Of a DNA stretch of 64,000 nt, positions 1-7,894 are shown in pieces. A program made the position numbers and the translations under genes. The stretch covers positions 1-64,000 of the forward strand of contig NZ_LLZI01000221.1 in assembly GCF_001509485.1 (NCBI RefSeq), written 5' to 3'. The stretch comes from Streptomyces sp. NRRL F-4489. Its GTDB lineage: Bacteria > Actinomycetota > Actinomycetes > Streptomycetales > Streptomycetaceae. The notes beneath the pieces are model-generated. The model had not been told where the DNA came from. It saw only the letters and a list, made by a program, of their open reading frames with translations, and searched no databases. Position 1 is the stretch's first letter. Each line of letters opens with the position of its first letter.

Positions 1-115
1 CCCCCCACCCCACCCCGCTCCTCCCCGTGGCATCGGCGGACGGGCGGGTGTTGCCTGGCCGGAGGTAGCCTGAAGCCACTGCTCCTGCTCGTCACCCGAG
101 CGCAGGGGAGGTCCG

Positions 116-1978
116 ATGACGATGCCCACGGGACCCGCGGCCGCCCTCACCGCGAGCCTGCGCCCCAGCAGGGCCGACGCCCCCCGCTACGTCCCGATCG
201 CCGAGCACGGTCTCATCGGCGATATGCGCACCGCCGCGCTCGTCGGCACCAACGGCACCATCGACTGGTACTGCTGCACCCGCTTCGACGCGCCCAGCGT
301 CTTCGCCGCGATCCTGGACGCCGACCACGGCGGCGCCTTCGAACTGGCCCCCGACGTCCCCGCCCGCACCAAGCAGTTCTACTTCCCCGACACCAACATC
401 CTCATCACCCGCTTCTTCGCCGACAACGGCGTCGGCGAGGTCCAGGACTTCATGCCGATCGTCGACGACTCCCGCGAAGCCGACCGCCATCGGCTGATCC
501 GCCGTGTGCTTTGCGTACGGGGCTCCCTTCCTTTCTCCGCGCGCATCGCGCCCCGCTTCGACTACGGCCGGCAATCACATACCGTCACCCCTCACGACCA
601 GGGCCTCACCGTCTTCGAGTCCCCGGACCTCACCCTCGCTCTGACCTCCAGCGTCCCCGTCCGCACGGACGGCCCCGATGCCTGCTCCTCCTTCACGCTC
701 GCCGAGGGTGAAGCCGCCGTATTCGCCCTCGACCGCATCGGCGACGGCGTCGAGCCCCGCTTCTGCGCCGTCCACGAGGCCGAACAGCTCTTCGGTGCCA
801 CGGTGCGCTACTGGCGCGGCTGGCTCGCCCACTCCCGCTACCGCGGACGCTGGCGCGAGATGGTGCACCGCTCCGCCCTCACCCTCAAACTCCTCACCTA
901 CGCGCCCACCGGCGCCATCGTCGCCGCCCCCACCACCAGCCTTCCCGAGCAGATCGGGGGCGAGCGCAACTGGGACTACCGCTACGCCTGGGTCCGCGAT
1001 GCCGCCTTCTGCATCTACGCCCTTCTCCGCCTCGGCTTCACCGACGAGGCCGAGTCATTCGTCCACTTCCTCTCCTCCAAGATCTGCCTGAAGAACTGCG
1101 CCCGCGGCCCGCTGCAGATCATGTACGGCATCGACGGCCGCAGTGACCTCCCCGAGACCGAACTCCTTCACCTGGAAGGGCACTTGGGCTCCGCGCCGGT
1201 CCGCATCGGCAACAGCGCCGTCAATCAGCTCCAGCTCGACATCTACGGTGCGCTCATCGACTCCCTCTACCTCTACGACAAATGGGGCCAGCCGCTCTCC
1301 AGCGACCACTGGGACACCGTCTGCGGCCTGGTCGGCTGGGTGTGCGACAACTGGGATCAGCCGGATGAGGGCATCTGGGAGACCCGCGGGAAGATCCAGA
1401 ACTTCCTCTTCTCCCAGCTGATGTGCTGGGTCGCCATCGAACGCGCCATGCGCATCGCCCGCCATCGCGGCCTGCCCGCCGATATGCCCCGCTGGTCGCA
1501 GGCGCGCGACGCCATCTACCGGCGCATCATGCAGCGCGGCTGGTCGCCCGCGCGCCAGGCATTCGTCCAGCACGAGGGCGCCGATGTCCTGGACGCCGCG
1601 GTCCTGATGATGCCGCTGGCCAAGTTCATCTCACCGACCGACCCGAAATGGCTCTCCACGCTGGACGTCCTCGGCGATGAACTGGTCTCCGACTCCCTCG
1701 TCTACCGCTATGACCCCAGGAGCAGCCCCGACGGACTGCGCGGCGAGGAAGGCACCTTTTCGATCTGCTCCTTCTGGTACGTCGAAGCGCTCTCCCGCGC
1801 CGGCCGTGTGGACGAGGCGCGTCTCGCCTTCGAGAAGATGCTCACCTACGCCAACCATCTCGGCCTCTACGCGGAGGAGATCGGCCGTACCGGCGAACAG
1901 ATCGGCAACTTCCCCCAGGCGTTCACCCACCTCGCGCTCATCAGCGCGGCCTTCAACCTGGACCGCGCTCTCGGGTGA
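116..1978 (+). CDS. GH15 family glycoside hydrolase (glucoamylase/trehalase-like)
   Basis: This is a 620-residue cytoplasmic protein without a signal peptide. The N-terminal part (about residues 25-60) has the family opening with IAEHGLIGD and GTIDWYCC, followed by a beta-rich domain. The catalytic (alpha/alpha)6 barrel begins around residue 260 and contains GGERNWDYRYAWVRDAAF, typical of actinobacterial GH15 proteins that act on trehalose or alpha-glucans. The ATG at 116 is preceded by GGGGAGG. The length matches the usual 600-650 residues. The exact substrate cannot be told from sequence. The gene stands alone, and its 3' end abuts a degenerate gene on the other strand. Confidence 0.9.
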   Translation: MTMPTGPAAALTASLRPSRADAPRYVPIAEHGLIGDMRTAALVGTNGTIDWYCCTRFDAPSVFAAILDADHGGAFELAPDVPARTKQFYFPDTNILITRFFADNGVGEVQDFMPIVDDSREADRHRLIRRVLCVRGSLPFSARIAPRFDYGRQSHTVTPHDQGLTVFESPDLTLALTSSVPVRTDGPDACSSFTLAEGEAAVFALDRIGDGVEPRFCAVHEAEQLFGATVRYWRGWLAHSRYRGRWREMVHRSALTLKLLTYAPTGAIVAAPTTSLPEQIGGERNWDYRYAWVRDAAFCIYALLRLGFTDEAESFVHFLSSKICLKNCARGPLQIMYGIDGRSDLPETELLHLEGHLGSAPVRIGNSAVNQLQLDIYGALIDSLYLYDKWGQPLSSDHWDTVCGLVGWVCDNWDQPDEGIWETRGKIQNFLFSQLMCWVAIERAMRIARHRGLPADMPRWSQARDAIYRRIMQRGWSPARQAFVQHEGADVLDAAVLMMPLAKFISPTDPKWLSTLDVLGDELVSDSLVYRYDPRSSPDGLRGEEGTFSICSFWYVEALSRAGRVDEARLAFEKMLTYANHLGLYAEEIGRTGEQIGNFPQAFTHLALISAAFNLDRALG

Positions 1979-1986
1979 GGGGCGGG

Positions 1987-2245
1987 CCCGCGGCTGTGAT
2001 TGCGTGTCACGGGTGAGGTCGTACCCACTCCGGCCAGCCGCCATAGGAGGTTGAGCGTCCGCCGGTGCCGGTAGGGGCTCCTCCGGCTGCCGGGCGCGGG
2101 CGTGCTCGTGGTAGCGCAGCTCCCCGGCCAGCTGGACGCCGGTCGGGAACTCACGGCGGTGTGTGAGCGAAGCGTGCGCCTCGGCGTAGGCGTTGATCCG
2201 CGGATGGATCCGCGCGAAGAGCAGGTGCGAGATTTTGGCGGCCAT
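1987..2245 (-). pseudogene. Class I SAM-dependent methyltransferase remnant with internal deletion
   Basis: From an ATG at 2245 with a good ribosome-binding site (AAGGGGGAG) the frame reads MAAKISHLLFARIHPRI and continues to HRREFPTGV. This resembles the N-terminus of Streptomyces class I methyltransferases. It then jumps directly to GELRYHEHARAR, which resembles the GELRFYEHVRAR segment normally about 100 residues further on. A TRDT segment near the end resembles the C-terminal part of the family. The SAM-binding glycine motif is missing, and the frame then runs antisense into the GH15 gene. I infer an internal deletion plus loss of the C-terminus. The family assignment is from memory of related proteins. 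Confidence 0.55.
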
Positions 2246-2336
2246 GTCGACTCCCCCTTGCGGTGGTGATGCGTTCGGCTGTGGTGCGTTGCGAGAACAG
2301 TGCATCACTGAGCGGAGTCGTGGGGCGTCGGAGCGT

Positions 2337-2368
2337 GGGTTGAAAGATTGTGTCAACCCGTGGGTTGA
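2337..2368. promoter_or_regulatory. Three GGGTTGA half-sites (candidate operator)
   Basis: GGGTTGA (2337-2343) and TCAACCC (2353-2359) form an inverted repeat with a 9-bp spacer. A third GGGTTGA copy follows at 2362-2368. On the minus strand this overlaps a consensus-like -35 hexamer TTGACA (2356-2351) upstream of the methyltransferase remnant. The binding protein is unknown. Confidence 0.4.
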
Positions 2369-2457
2369 TCGACGGGGGTGGGTCGATCTCTGGTACTCGG
2401 TGCGTGTCGCGTGTGGCGGCGGTCCCGGCGGCGGTGTGGGTGTGCGGGCGGGCCTGC

Positions 2458-3210
2458 TCAGGCGTCGCCGGGCAGGAGGTGCTGGTTGACCTGGCGGAAT
2501 GACCAGGTGCCGTGGGTGCGGGTGAGGATCCAGACCAGGTCGAAGCGGTTGGGCCACTTGTGGGGGACGCCGGTGCCGGAGGCGCCCAGGGCGGTGACGA
2601 TGTCTGGGATGCGGCTGTGCTCCCAGCAGATCAGAACGGGGCCGGTGGCGGAGAGGGCGGCCTTGGCGAGCGCGGCTTCCTGGGTCTCGGCGTACGTGGT
2701 GTTGAGGGTGAGGCCCATGTGCTGGGCGAGCGGGGTGACGGTCTGCCGCATGCGGTGGGCGCCGGCGTGCGGGCCCTGATCGGTGGCCGCGAAGATCGTC
2801 CGGGGGCGGGAGAGCCCGGACGGGAGCGGATGCCCCTTCGGCGGGTCGAAGAGGGAGGGCAGTGCGTTGGCCCGGTCCCAGCCGCGCCGGGTCAGCGATT
2901 TGTGGTCCTTGTGCCCGTGCTCGTCGATGCCGGGATGCGTCTTGTCGGGCTTTTCGCCGTGCCGGATGATCATGATGACGGCGTCGCCCGAGCCGCTGCC
3001 GGCGGGGCTGTGCGGGCCGAGAGTCGCCGCGGCCTGCTTGTGGCCGCCGCAGGCAGCGAGCGCCACCGGGGCGGCCGCGGCCAGTCCGGCCAGCACCCAC
3101 CGCCGACTGACCACGCGGCCGCGGTCGGCCCCCTGGGGCGAGGCGGCGGACGAGGCGGAAGAGGGGGAGGCGGTGGGGGAGTTGGCGGAGAATTTCCTGA
3201 ATTGCGGCAC
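2458..3210 (-). CDS. Histidine phosphatase family lipoprotein, Tat-exported
   Basis: This 250-residue protein starts at a GTG (3210) that has AAAGGAGG seven bases upstream; the frame is open further 5' but without a better start. Residues about 30-55 carry a twin-arginine motif (SRRWVLAG), a hydrophobic stretch and a lipobox (LAAC), so it is probably a Tat-exported lipoprotein. The phosphatase signature IIRHGEKPD (RHG) lies near residue 78. A second conserved His is plausible in the CWEHSRIPD segment. The family covers phosphoglycerate-mutase-like phosphatases and phytases; the substrate is unknown. It is probably monocistronic. Confidence 0.8.
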   Translation of the reverse strand: MPQFRKFSANSPTASPSSASSAASPQGADRGRVVSRRWVLAGLAAAAPVALAACGGHKQAAATLGPHSPAGSGSGDAVIMIIRHGEKPDKTHPGIDEHGHKDHKSLTRRGWDRANALPSLFDPPKGHPLPSGLSRPRTIFAATDQGPHAGAHRMRQTVTPLAQHMGLTLNTTYAETQEAALAKAALSATGPVLICWEHSRIPDIVTALGASGTGVPHKWPNRFDLVWILTRTHGTWSFRQVNQHLLPGDA

Positions 3211-3457
3211 GGTTGTGCCTCCTTTGAACGGCGGGAGGGCCTGATGCTGCGGCAGTAGAGCACGTCTCCCTGAGATTGCCCGCCCGGTGGCGCCGGCAAG
3301 GTGCAGATCGATGCGCGGGTGGGAGGCGGGCTGGCGCGGGTGCGCCCCGTCTCGCGCAGCCGGCGCCGTCGAGCAGCCTCCTTGTGCCGGTGGGCCGGCC
3401 GGACGCCCCGCGCGCCTCCCGACCCGTCCCCAACGGCGCGGCGAGGGCCCCGCCTCG

Positions 3458-4390
3458 TCAAGCGGGCCGCGGTTCTCCGGCACGGCCGTCGGCGAGGTGG
3501 CGGACGTGGTGGGCGACCTCGCCCCATACCGGTTCCGGCAGGTCGTGGCCGACCCCGGGGAGGGGGACGAAGCGGGCGCCCGGTATGCGGGCGGCGACCG
3601 TGCGGCCGGCGGACGGTTTGACCAGGGGGTCGTCGAGGCCGTGCAGGACCAGCGTGGGGACCGCGATCCGGCTGATGGGCGGCCCGTGCCACTGGGCGCC
3701 GATCTGGCGGCTCTGGCCGCGGGCGTCCAGTACGCCCGCGTCCGGCGCGGCGGTCAGCATCTCCCGGGTGGCCCGCTCGTCGAACGGGTAGCCGGGGGAG
3801 CGGAGCAGGCGGGCCAGCGCGACCCCGGCCTCCACTTGGCCTTCGGGCGTCCGCGGATACCGGGTGCGGGCGAGCCGGGCGAGGGTGCGCAGCCGGATGT
3901 GGCGCAGGGTGCCCGGCCCACCGGTGTCGCCGGGCACCGCCGACACGCTGGTCAGGGTGCGGACCCGGCCCGGATGCCGCAGGGCGATCCGCTGGGCGAC
4001 CGCGCCGCCGAGCGACTGGCCGAAGAGATGGGCCGACTCCCAGCCCAGCGCGTCCAGGACGGCGATGGCGTCGTCGGTCATGTCCTCGGCGGTGTAGGCG
4101 TCACCGCGGCGGCGGACGATGGCCGCGATGGGGCCGCTTGCGGAGGTGGGCGGGAGGTGCGTGGACTCCCCGGCGTCGCGCTGGTCGTAGCGGGCGACCG
4201 CGAAGCCCTGGGCGGCCAGCGCCCGGGCCAGCCCGGTGGGCCACCAGCGCCGCGATACGCCCAGCCCGGTCACCAGCAGCAGCGGCTCCGGCGCCGCCGG
4301 CGCCTCGGCGGGCGCCAACTGGTCGAAGGCGATGCGGACCGGGCCGTTGGACGCCCATGTGGTGGCGGTCCAGGGGGGTGGGGTGGTCAT
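3458..4390 (-). CDS. Alpha/beta hydrolase
   Basis: This is a 310-residue alpha/beta-hydrolase-fold protein. The nucleophile elbow is GQSLGG (near residue 124), the oxyanion region is LLLVTGLG, and a late GVGHDLPEP carries the probable catalytic His. The acid is likely in LHGLDDPLV. No signal peptide is present. It is divergent from a TetR regulator, with a palindrome in the 141-bp gap, so repression by that regulator is likely. Esterase, lactonase or haloperoxidase-like activity are all possible. Confidence 0.85.
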   Translation of the reverse strand: MTTPPPWTATTWASNGPVRIAFDQLAPAEAPAAPEPLLLVTGLGVSRRWWPTGLARALAAQGFAVARYDQRDAGESTHLPPTSASGPIAAIVRRRGDAYTAEDMTDDAIAVLDALGWESAHLFGQSLGGAVAQRIALRHPGRVRTLTSVSAVPGDTGGPGTLRHIRLRTLARLARTRYPRTPEGQVEAGVALARLLRSPGYPFDERATREMLTAAPDAGVLDARGQSRQIGAQWHGPPISRIAVPTLVLHGLDDPLVKPSAGRTVAARIPGARFVPLPGVGHDLPEPVWGEVAHHVRHLADGRAGEPRPA

Positions 4391-4451
4391 GGTCCCTCCT
4401 GTGGGCTGGTCGGCGCGTCCGGGCGGCGCGCGGGTGCGGTCGTCACGTTCC

Positions 4452-4476
4452 TAACCGCGATCGGTGTTCGCAGTTA
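4452..4476. promoter_or_regulatory. Imperfect palindrome between hydrolase and TetR gene
   Basis: The half-sites TAACCGCGA and TCGCAGTTA face each other across a 7-bp spacer (one mismatch per arm). The site lies between the divergent hydrolase and TetR genes, next to an AT-richer stretch (TATGCTTATC) that could be a promoter element. It is a candidate operator for the adjacent TetR protein. Confidence 0.5.
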
Positions 4477-4531
4477 CGAGGCTATGCTTATCACCAGTGG
4501 GATGACTGACGGAAGGGACGGGTGAGGTCCG

Positions 4532-5356
4532 GTGGCCGGGGTGGCGGAGCGCGGCGGGGCGGCGGCGGACGAGGTGCTGGTGTGGGACCGGCCCGAACGG
4601 GGTGCGCGGGGGCCCGCGCCCGAGCGGAGCCGCGGGCAGCTCACGGAGGCCGCGATCCGGCTCGCCGACGCGGGCGGACTGACCGCGGTCTCGGTACGCC
4701 AGGTGGCCAGGGAACTGGGCACCGGGCCCGCGTCCCTCTACCGGTACGTGGCCGGACGCGATGACCTGGTGGACCTCATGGTGGACGCGGCGACCGGTGA
4801 GATCGATCTGGGCGTGGAGCTGACGGGTGATCCGGTCGCCGACCTGGTCGCGCTGGCAGTGCGCACCCAGGAGGTCCATCTGCGGCACCCGTGGCTGCTG
4901 GAGGTGGCGCCCGAGGCCCTACGGGTGGGACCGCGCGGGCTCGACTACCTGGAGTACGCGCTGCGCGCCCTGGAACCGCTGGACGGGCTGCCGGGCGCGG
5001 CCAAACTGGAGGCGGTGGCCGTCCTGAACGCGCTGGTGGTGATGTTGTCCGGTGCGGAACTGCGCGCCCGCCGCGCACCGACGGCCCGTCAGGCGGCCCA
5101 GGCCCGGTATCTGGGCGCGGTGGCCGAACGGGGCGGACACCCGCTCCTGGCACGGGCGTTGGCCGACAGCCACAGCCACAGCCACAGCCACAGCCACAGC
5201 CACAGCGACAGCCACACGTCGGCCCGCGGCGGGGACGGCGCGCAGCCGGCCGATCCGGCGGGCACGACCCGCTTCGAGCGGGTGGTCCGCCGCGCCCTCA
5301 CCGGCCTTCTCGTCCCGGGAGCACCCGGAGCACCCGGAGCACCCGGCGCCCCCTAA
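4532..5356 (+). CDS. TetR family transcriptional regulator with His-Ser repeat tail
   Basis: This 274-residue protein starts at GTG. The TetR helix-turn-helix occupies about residues 32-80 (SRGQLTEAAIRLAD, then GTGPASLYRYVAGRDDLVDLM), followed by a C-terminal ligand domain of the TetR_C type. Residues about 212-227 form an (His-Ser)n run encoded by a CACAGC hexanucleotide repeat. The protein ends in Pro-Gly-Ala repeats. Both tails are unusual for TetR proteins and may vary in length between strains. It is divergent from the alpha/beta hydrolase, which it probably controls. Confidence 0.85.
   Translation: MAGVAERGGAAADEVLVWDRPERGARGPAPERSRGQLTEAAIRLADAGGLTAVSVRQVARELGTGPASLYRYVAGRDDLVDLMVDAATGEIDLGVELTGDPVADLVALAVRTQEVHLRHPWLLEVAPEALRVGPRGLDYLEYALRALEPLDGLPGAAKLEAVAVLNALVVMLSGAELRARRAPTARQAAQARYLGAVAERGGHPLLARALADSHSHSHSHSHSHSDSHTSARGGDGAQPADPAGTTRFERVVRRALTGLLVPGAPGAPGAPGAP
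5165..5212 (+). repeat. CACAGC hexanucleotide repeat encoding (His-Ser)n
   Basis: Six perfect CACAGC units occupy 5171-5206, flanked on both sides by a GACAGC variant. The repeat stays in frame in the TetR gene and encodes alternating His and Ser. In-frame slippage would change only the tail length. Confidence 0.9.
5315..5353 (+). repeat. 9-bp repeat encoding a Pro-Gly-Ala tail
   Basis: Four units of CCCGGAGCA or close variants encode the last residues PGAPGAPGAPGAP of the TetR protein, directly before the stop codon. Confidence 0.85.
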
Positions 5357-5414
5357 GCACCCGTTGCACCAGGCGCATGAGCCGCGCCCGACACACCCGC
5401 TGCCCCCGCCGCCC

Positions 5415-6347
5415 CTACGGCCGCACCCCCGGATACCGGCAATACGGCAGCCCCCGCACCGACTCGTCCCGGAGGAAGCGGGTGACCAGGTCCGCGTATT
5501 CGGCGTCGCGCTCCAGGTGGGCCATGTGGTCGGCGTCCCGGATCAGGGCGAAGGCGCAGCCGTCGATGGTGGCCGCGACCGCCGCGTTCTCCGCCGGTGA
5601 ACTGGCGCAGTCGTGCTCGCCCGTGAAGACCAGGGCCGGGACCCCGGAGATGCCCCCGGGCGGATAGAGGTCGGTGTCCAGCAGGCGTTCGTGGCAGGCG
5701 GCGTAGCGCAGGGCGGCGCTCTGCGAGGTGCGCAGCAGCTGGCGCTCCAGGAGGCGGGCGACCGCCGGCCCCTGGGCGACCTCCTGCCGGGTGGCGCTGT
5801 TGACCAGCATGTCCACGACGTTGCGGGCGTACGCGCGGCGTTCCGGTTCGGCGGCCGGGCGGGAGCCGGCGGTGCCCACCAGCGCCAGGCCCTGGCGGAC
5901 CACCGCGGTCAGCCGGGGGCCGACCCGCGGGGTGGCGCCGGCCAGCAGCAACCGGGCGACCCGGTCCGGGTACGACTGGGCCAGGCGGTAGGCGATGGGC
6001 GCCCCGTAGGAGGCGCCGAGGACGTTGACCGGCCCCAGGGCGAGCCGGTCGATGGCGTACCGGGCCGCCTCCGCGAGCACCTCGAAACCGGCGCCGGCGG
6101 CCAGATCGCCGGCGTTCCCGGTACCCGGCAGGTCCATCAGCACCACGGTGGTGTGCGCGGTGAGCCGGCGCTCCAGGCGCGGCCAGGAGTACATGTCCTG
6201 GAGAGCGCCGCCGATCAGGACGAGCGGCTCGCCGCCGGTGCGGCGCCGGGGGGTGAGGACCCGGCAGGCGTAGGTCATGTCCCGCAGGGAGAGCGGGACC
6301 AGGCGTTCGCCGGCTTCCCCGCGGGCGCCGGCTTCCATGGTGTCCAC
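5415..6347 (-). CDS. Alpha/beta hydrolase, possibly a thioesterase-like tailoring enzyme
   Basis: This is a 310-residue alpha/beta-hydrolase. The nucleophile elbow is GASYGAP (about residue 127), an MDLPGTG strand precedes it, and DADHMAHLE near the C-terminus carries the likely catalytic His. The gene lies 15 bp after the acyl carrier protein gene on the same strand, which suggests it acts on a carrier-bound or released acyl product. That role is inferred only from context. It converges on the TetR gene to the left. Confidence 0.8.
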   Translation of the reverse strand: MDTMEAGARGEAGERLVPLSLRDMTYACRVLTPRRRTGGEPLVLIGGALQDMYSWPRLERRLTAHTTVVLMDLPGTGNAGDLAAGAGFEVLAEAARYAIDRLALGPVNVLGASYGAPIAYRLAQSYPDRVARLLLAGATPRVGPRLTAVVRQGLALVGTAGSRPAAEPERRAYARNVVDMLVNSATRQEVAQGPAVARLLERQLLRTSQSAALRYAACHERLLDTDLYPPGGISGVPALVFTGEHDCASSPAENAAVAATIDGCAFALIRDADHMAHLERDAEYADLVTRFLRDESVRGLPYCRYPGVRP

Positions 6348-6362
6348 GGCGGCCGCTCCCGG

Positions 6363-6617
6363 TCAGGCGGTGGACGGCGCGGCGACGGCGGGAGCGCCGG
6401 CGCGGCGGGCGATCAGCTCGGCGAGCGCGGCGACGGTCGGCGCCGCGGACAGCTCGTCCTCGTCGATCTCCACGCCCAGTTCGTCCTCCAGGGCCATCGA
6501 CAGCACCGTCACGGCCATGGAGTCGATACCGGCCCTGGCCAGGGACACCTCCGGGACGATCGGGCCGCCGGGCAGCCCGGCACGCGTGATGAGGAGTTCC
6601 TTCACCTGGTCGAACAT
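6363..6617 (-). CDS. Acyl carrier protein
   Basis: This 84-residue acidic protein has the carrier-protein fold signature: GIDSMAV around residue 31 gives the Ser that receives the 4'-phosphopantetheine arm, and the helix-III region is ELGVEIDEDEL. The Ala-rich C-terminal tail is probably flexible. The gene follows the KAS III gene on the same strand (70-bp gap) and precedes a hydrolase. It is a dedicated ACP of a small pathway rather than the housekeeping AcpP, which normally sits with fabD, fabH and fabF. Confidence 0.88.
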   Translation of the reverse strand: MFDQVKELLITRAGLPGGPIVPEVSLARAGIDSMAVTVLSMALEDELGVEIDEDELSAAPTVAALAELIARRAGAPAVAAPSTA

Positions 6618-6687
6618 GGTCCCTCCTTACGGGACGGGGGTGGTTCAAGGCCGGGCGCGGGACCCGGCGCGGCGTGCGGCGCGGGCG

Positions 6688-7731
6688 TCAGCGTTCGGCG
6701 CGCAGACCGGGCGGCCACACCAGCGTTGTCGCGGCCCAGGCGAGGCCGCTGCCGAAGGCGACCAGCAGCACCCGGTGGCCGGGCCGGAGCGCCCCCTCGG
6801 CGGCGGCGTCCGCCAGCAGCAGGGGCACCGAGGCCGCGGCGGTGTTCCCCACCGACGCGATGTTCGACGGCACCCGGTCCGGCGGGATGCCCAGCGCGTC
6901 GGAGACCGCGGCGCTGATCCGGGCGTTGGCCTGATGGACGATCAGCCGGTCGACGTCCTGGAGTGCCCAGCCCGCCGCGGCCGCGGCCTCGGTGGCGGCG
7001 GCCGTCATCCGGCGCACTGCGTGGCGCAGCACCTCGTTGCCGCGCATGCGGACGTGGCGCTCGCTCCGGGGCGCGGAGTCCCGGCTGTCGCGGTTCCGGG
7101 AGCCGCCCACCGGGATGACGATGGCATCGGAGCGTTCGCCGTCGCTGCCCCACACCACCTCGCCCAGGGCGCCGGCCTGGCCGGGGCGGCCCGCCTCCAG
7201 GACGGCCGCGCCCGCGCCGTCCCCGAAGATGGGCGCGGTCGAGCGGTCCTCCGGGTCGATCACCGCCGACATCGTCTCGGCGCCGATGACCAGGACCCGC
7301 CGGGCCGTCCCGGAACGGATCAGACCGGCGGCCACCGTGGTCGCGTACAGGAAGCCCGAGCAGCCCGCGGCGATGTCGAACGCGGCGGCACCGCCCAGGC
7401 CGAGCCGGGCCGCCACGTCCGGGGCGGTGGCCGGGCACGGATGATCCGGCGTGGTGGTGGCCAGGACGACCGCGTCCGCCCGGGTCACCCCGGCCGACCG
7501 CAGCGCGCGGGCGCCGGCCTCGGCCGCCAGGTCGCCGGTGGCCGTCTTGGGGTCCGCCCGGCGCCGCACGGAGATGCCGATCCGCTCGCGGATCCAGGTG
7601 TCCGAGGTGTCCAGATGGGCGCAGAGCTCGTCGTTGGTGACCTCCTGGGGCGGCAGCCAGGACCCCAGGCCGGTCAGTACCGCGGCCGTGCCCGCCGCCG
7701 GCGCCTTCTCGCTGTCCTCCGACTGATACAT
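6688..7731 (-). CDS. 3-oxoacyl-ACP synthase III family protein (KAS III-like)
   Basis: This 347-residue enzyme has the full FabH-type Cys-His-Asn triad: AAGCSGFLYA (Cys), LIVHQANARI (His) and SNIASVGNTAA (Asn). DTSDTWIRERIGI near the N-terminus is a family hallmark. The ATG at 7731 gives a normal length, but no clear ribosome-binding site precedes it (ATTACATTTGTCCCC), so the message may be leaderless. With the adjacent ACP it probably makes or transfers an acyl starter onto the carrier protein, or condenses or esterifies, as secondary-metabolite KAS III relatives do. Confidence 0.9.
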   Translation of the reverse strand: MYQSEDSEKAPAAGTAAVLTGLGSWLPPQEVTNDELCAHLDTSDTWIRERIGISVRRRADPKTATGDLAAEAGARALRSAGVTRADAVVLATTTPDHPCPATAPDVAARLGLGGAAAFDIAAGCSGFLYATTVAAGLIRSGTARRVLVIGAETMSAVIDPEDRSTAPIFGDGAGAAVLEAGRPGQAGALGEVVWGSDGERSDAIVIPVGGSRNRDSRDSAPRSERHVRMRGNEVLRHAVRRMTAAATEAAAAAGWALQDVDRLIVHQANARISAAVSDALGIPPDRVPSNIASVGNTAAASVPLLLADAAAEGALRPGHRVLLVAFGSGLAWAATTLVWPPGLRAER

Positions 7732-7894
7732 GGGGACAAATGTAATCAATCGGACGCGATGGGTGACGGTGGAGGCGGTGGGGCGTGGCGTTGGGGTGGC
7801 GCGCGCCTGTGGTGCGCCCGTGGTGCGTCCGCAGTGCCCCGGGCACTCGGTCGTGCCCGGCCGGCCCGGCGCCCGCGCGCGCCGGGCGGACCCG

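Noticed and set aside
2193..2489. A 98-codon plus-strand frame between the GH15 and phosphatase genes
   Set aside because: Overlaps the methyltransferase remnant and the operator-like repeats; no motif and no ribosome-binding site.
5165..5212. CACAGC repeat considered as part of a CRISPR or regulatory array
   Set aside because: It is a contiguous in-frame hexanucleotide microsatellite without spacers.
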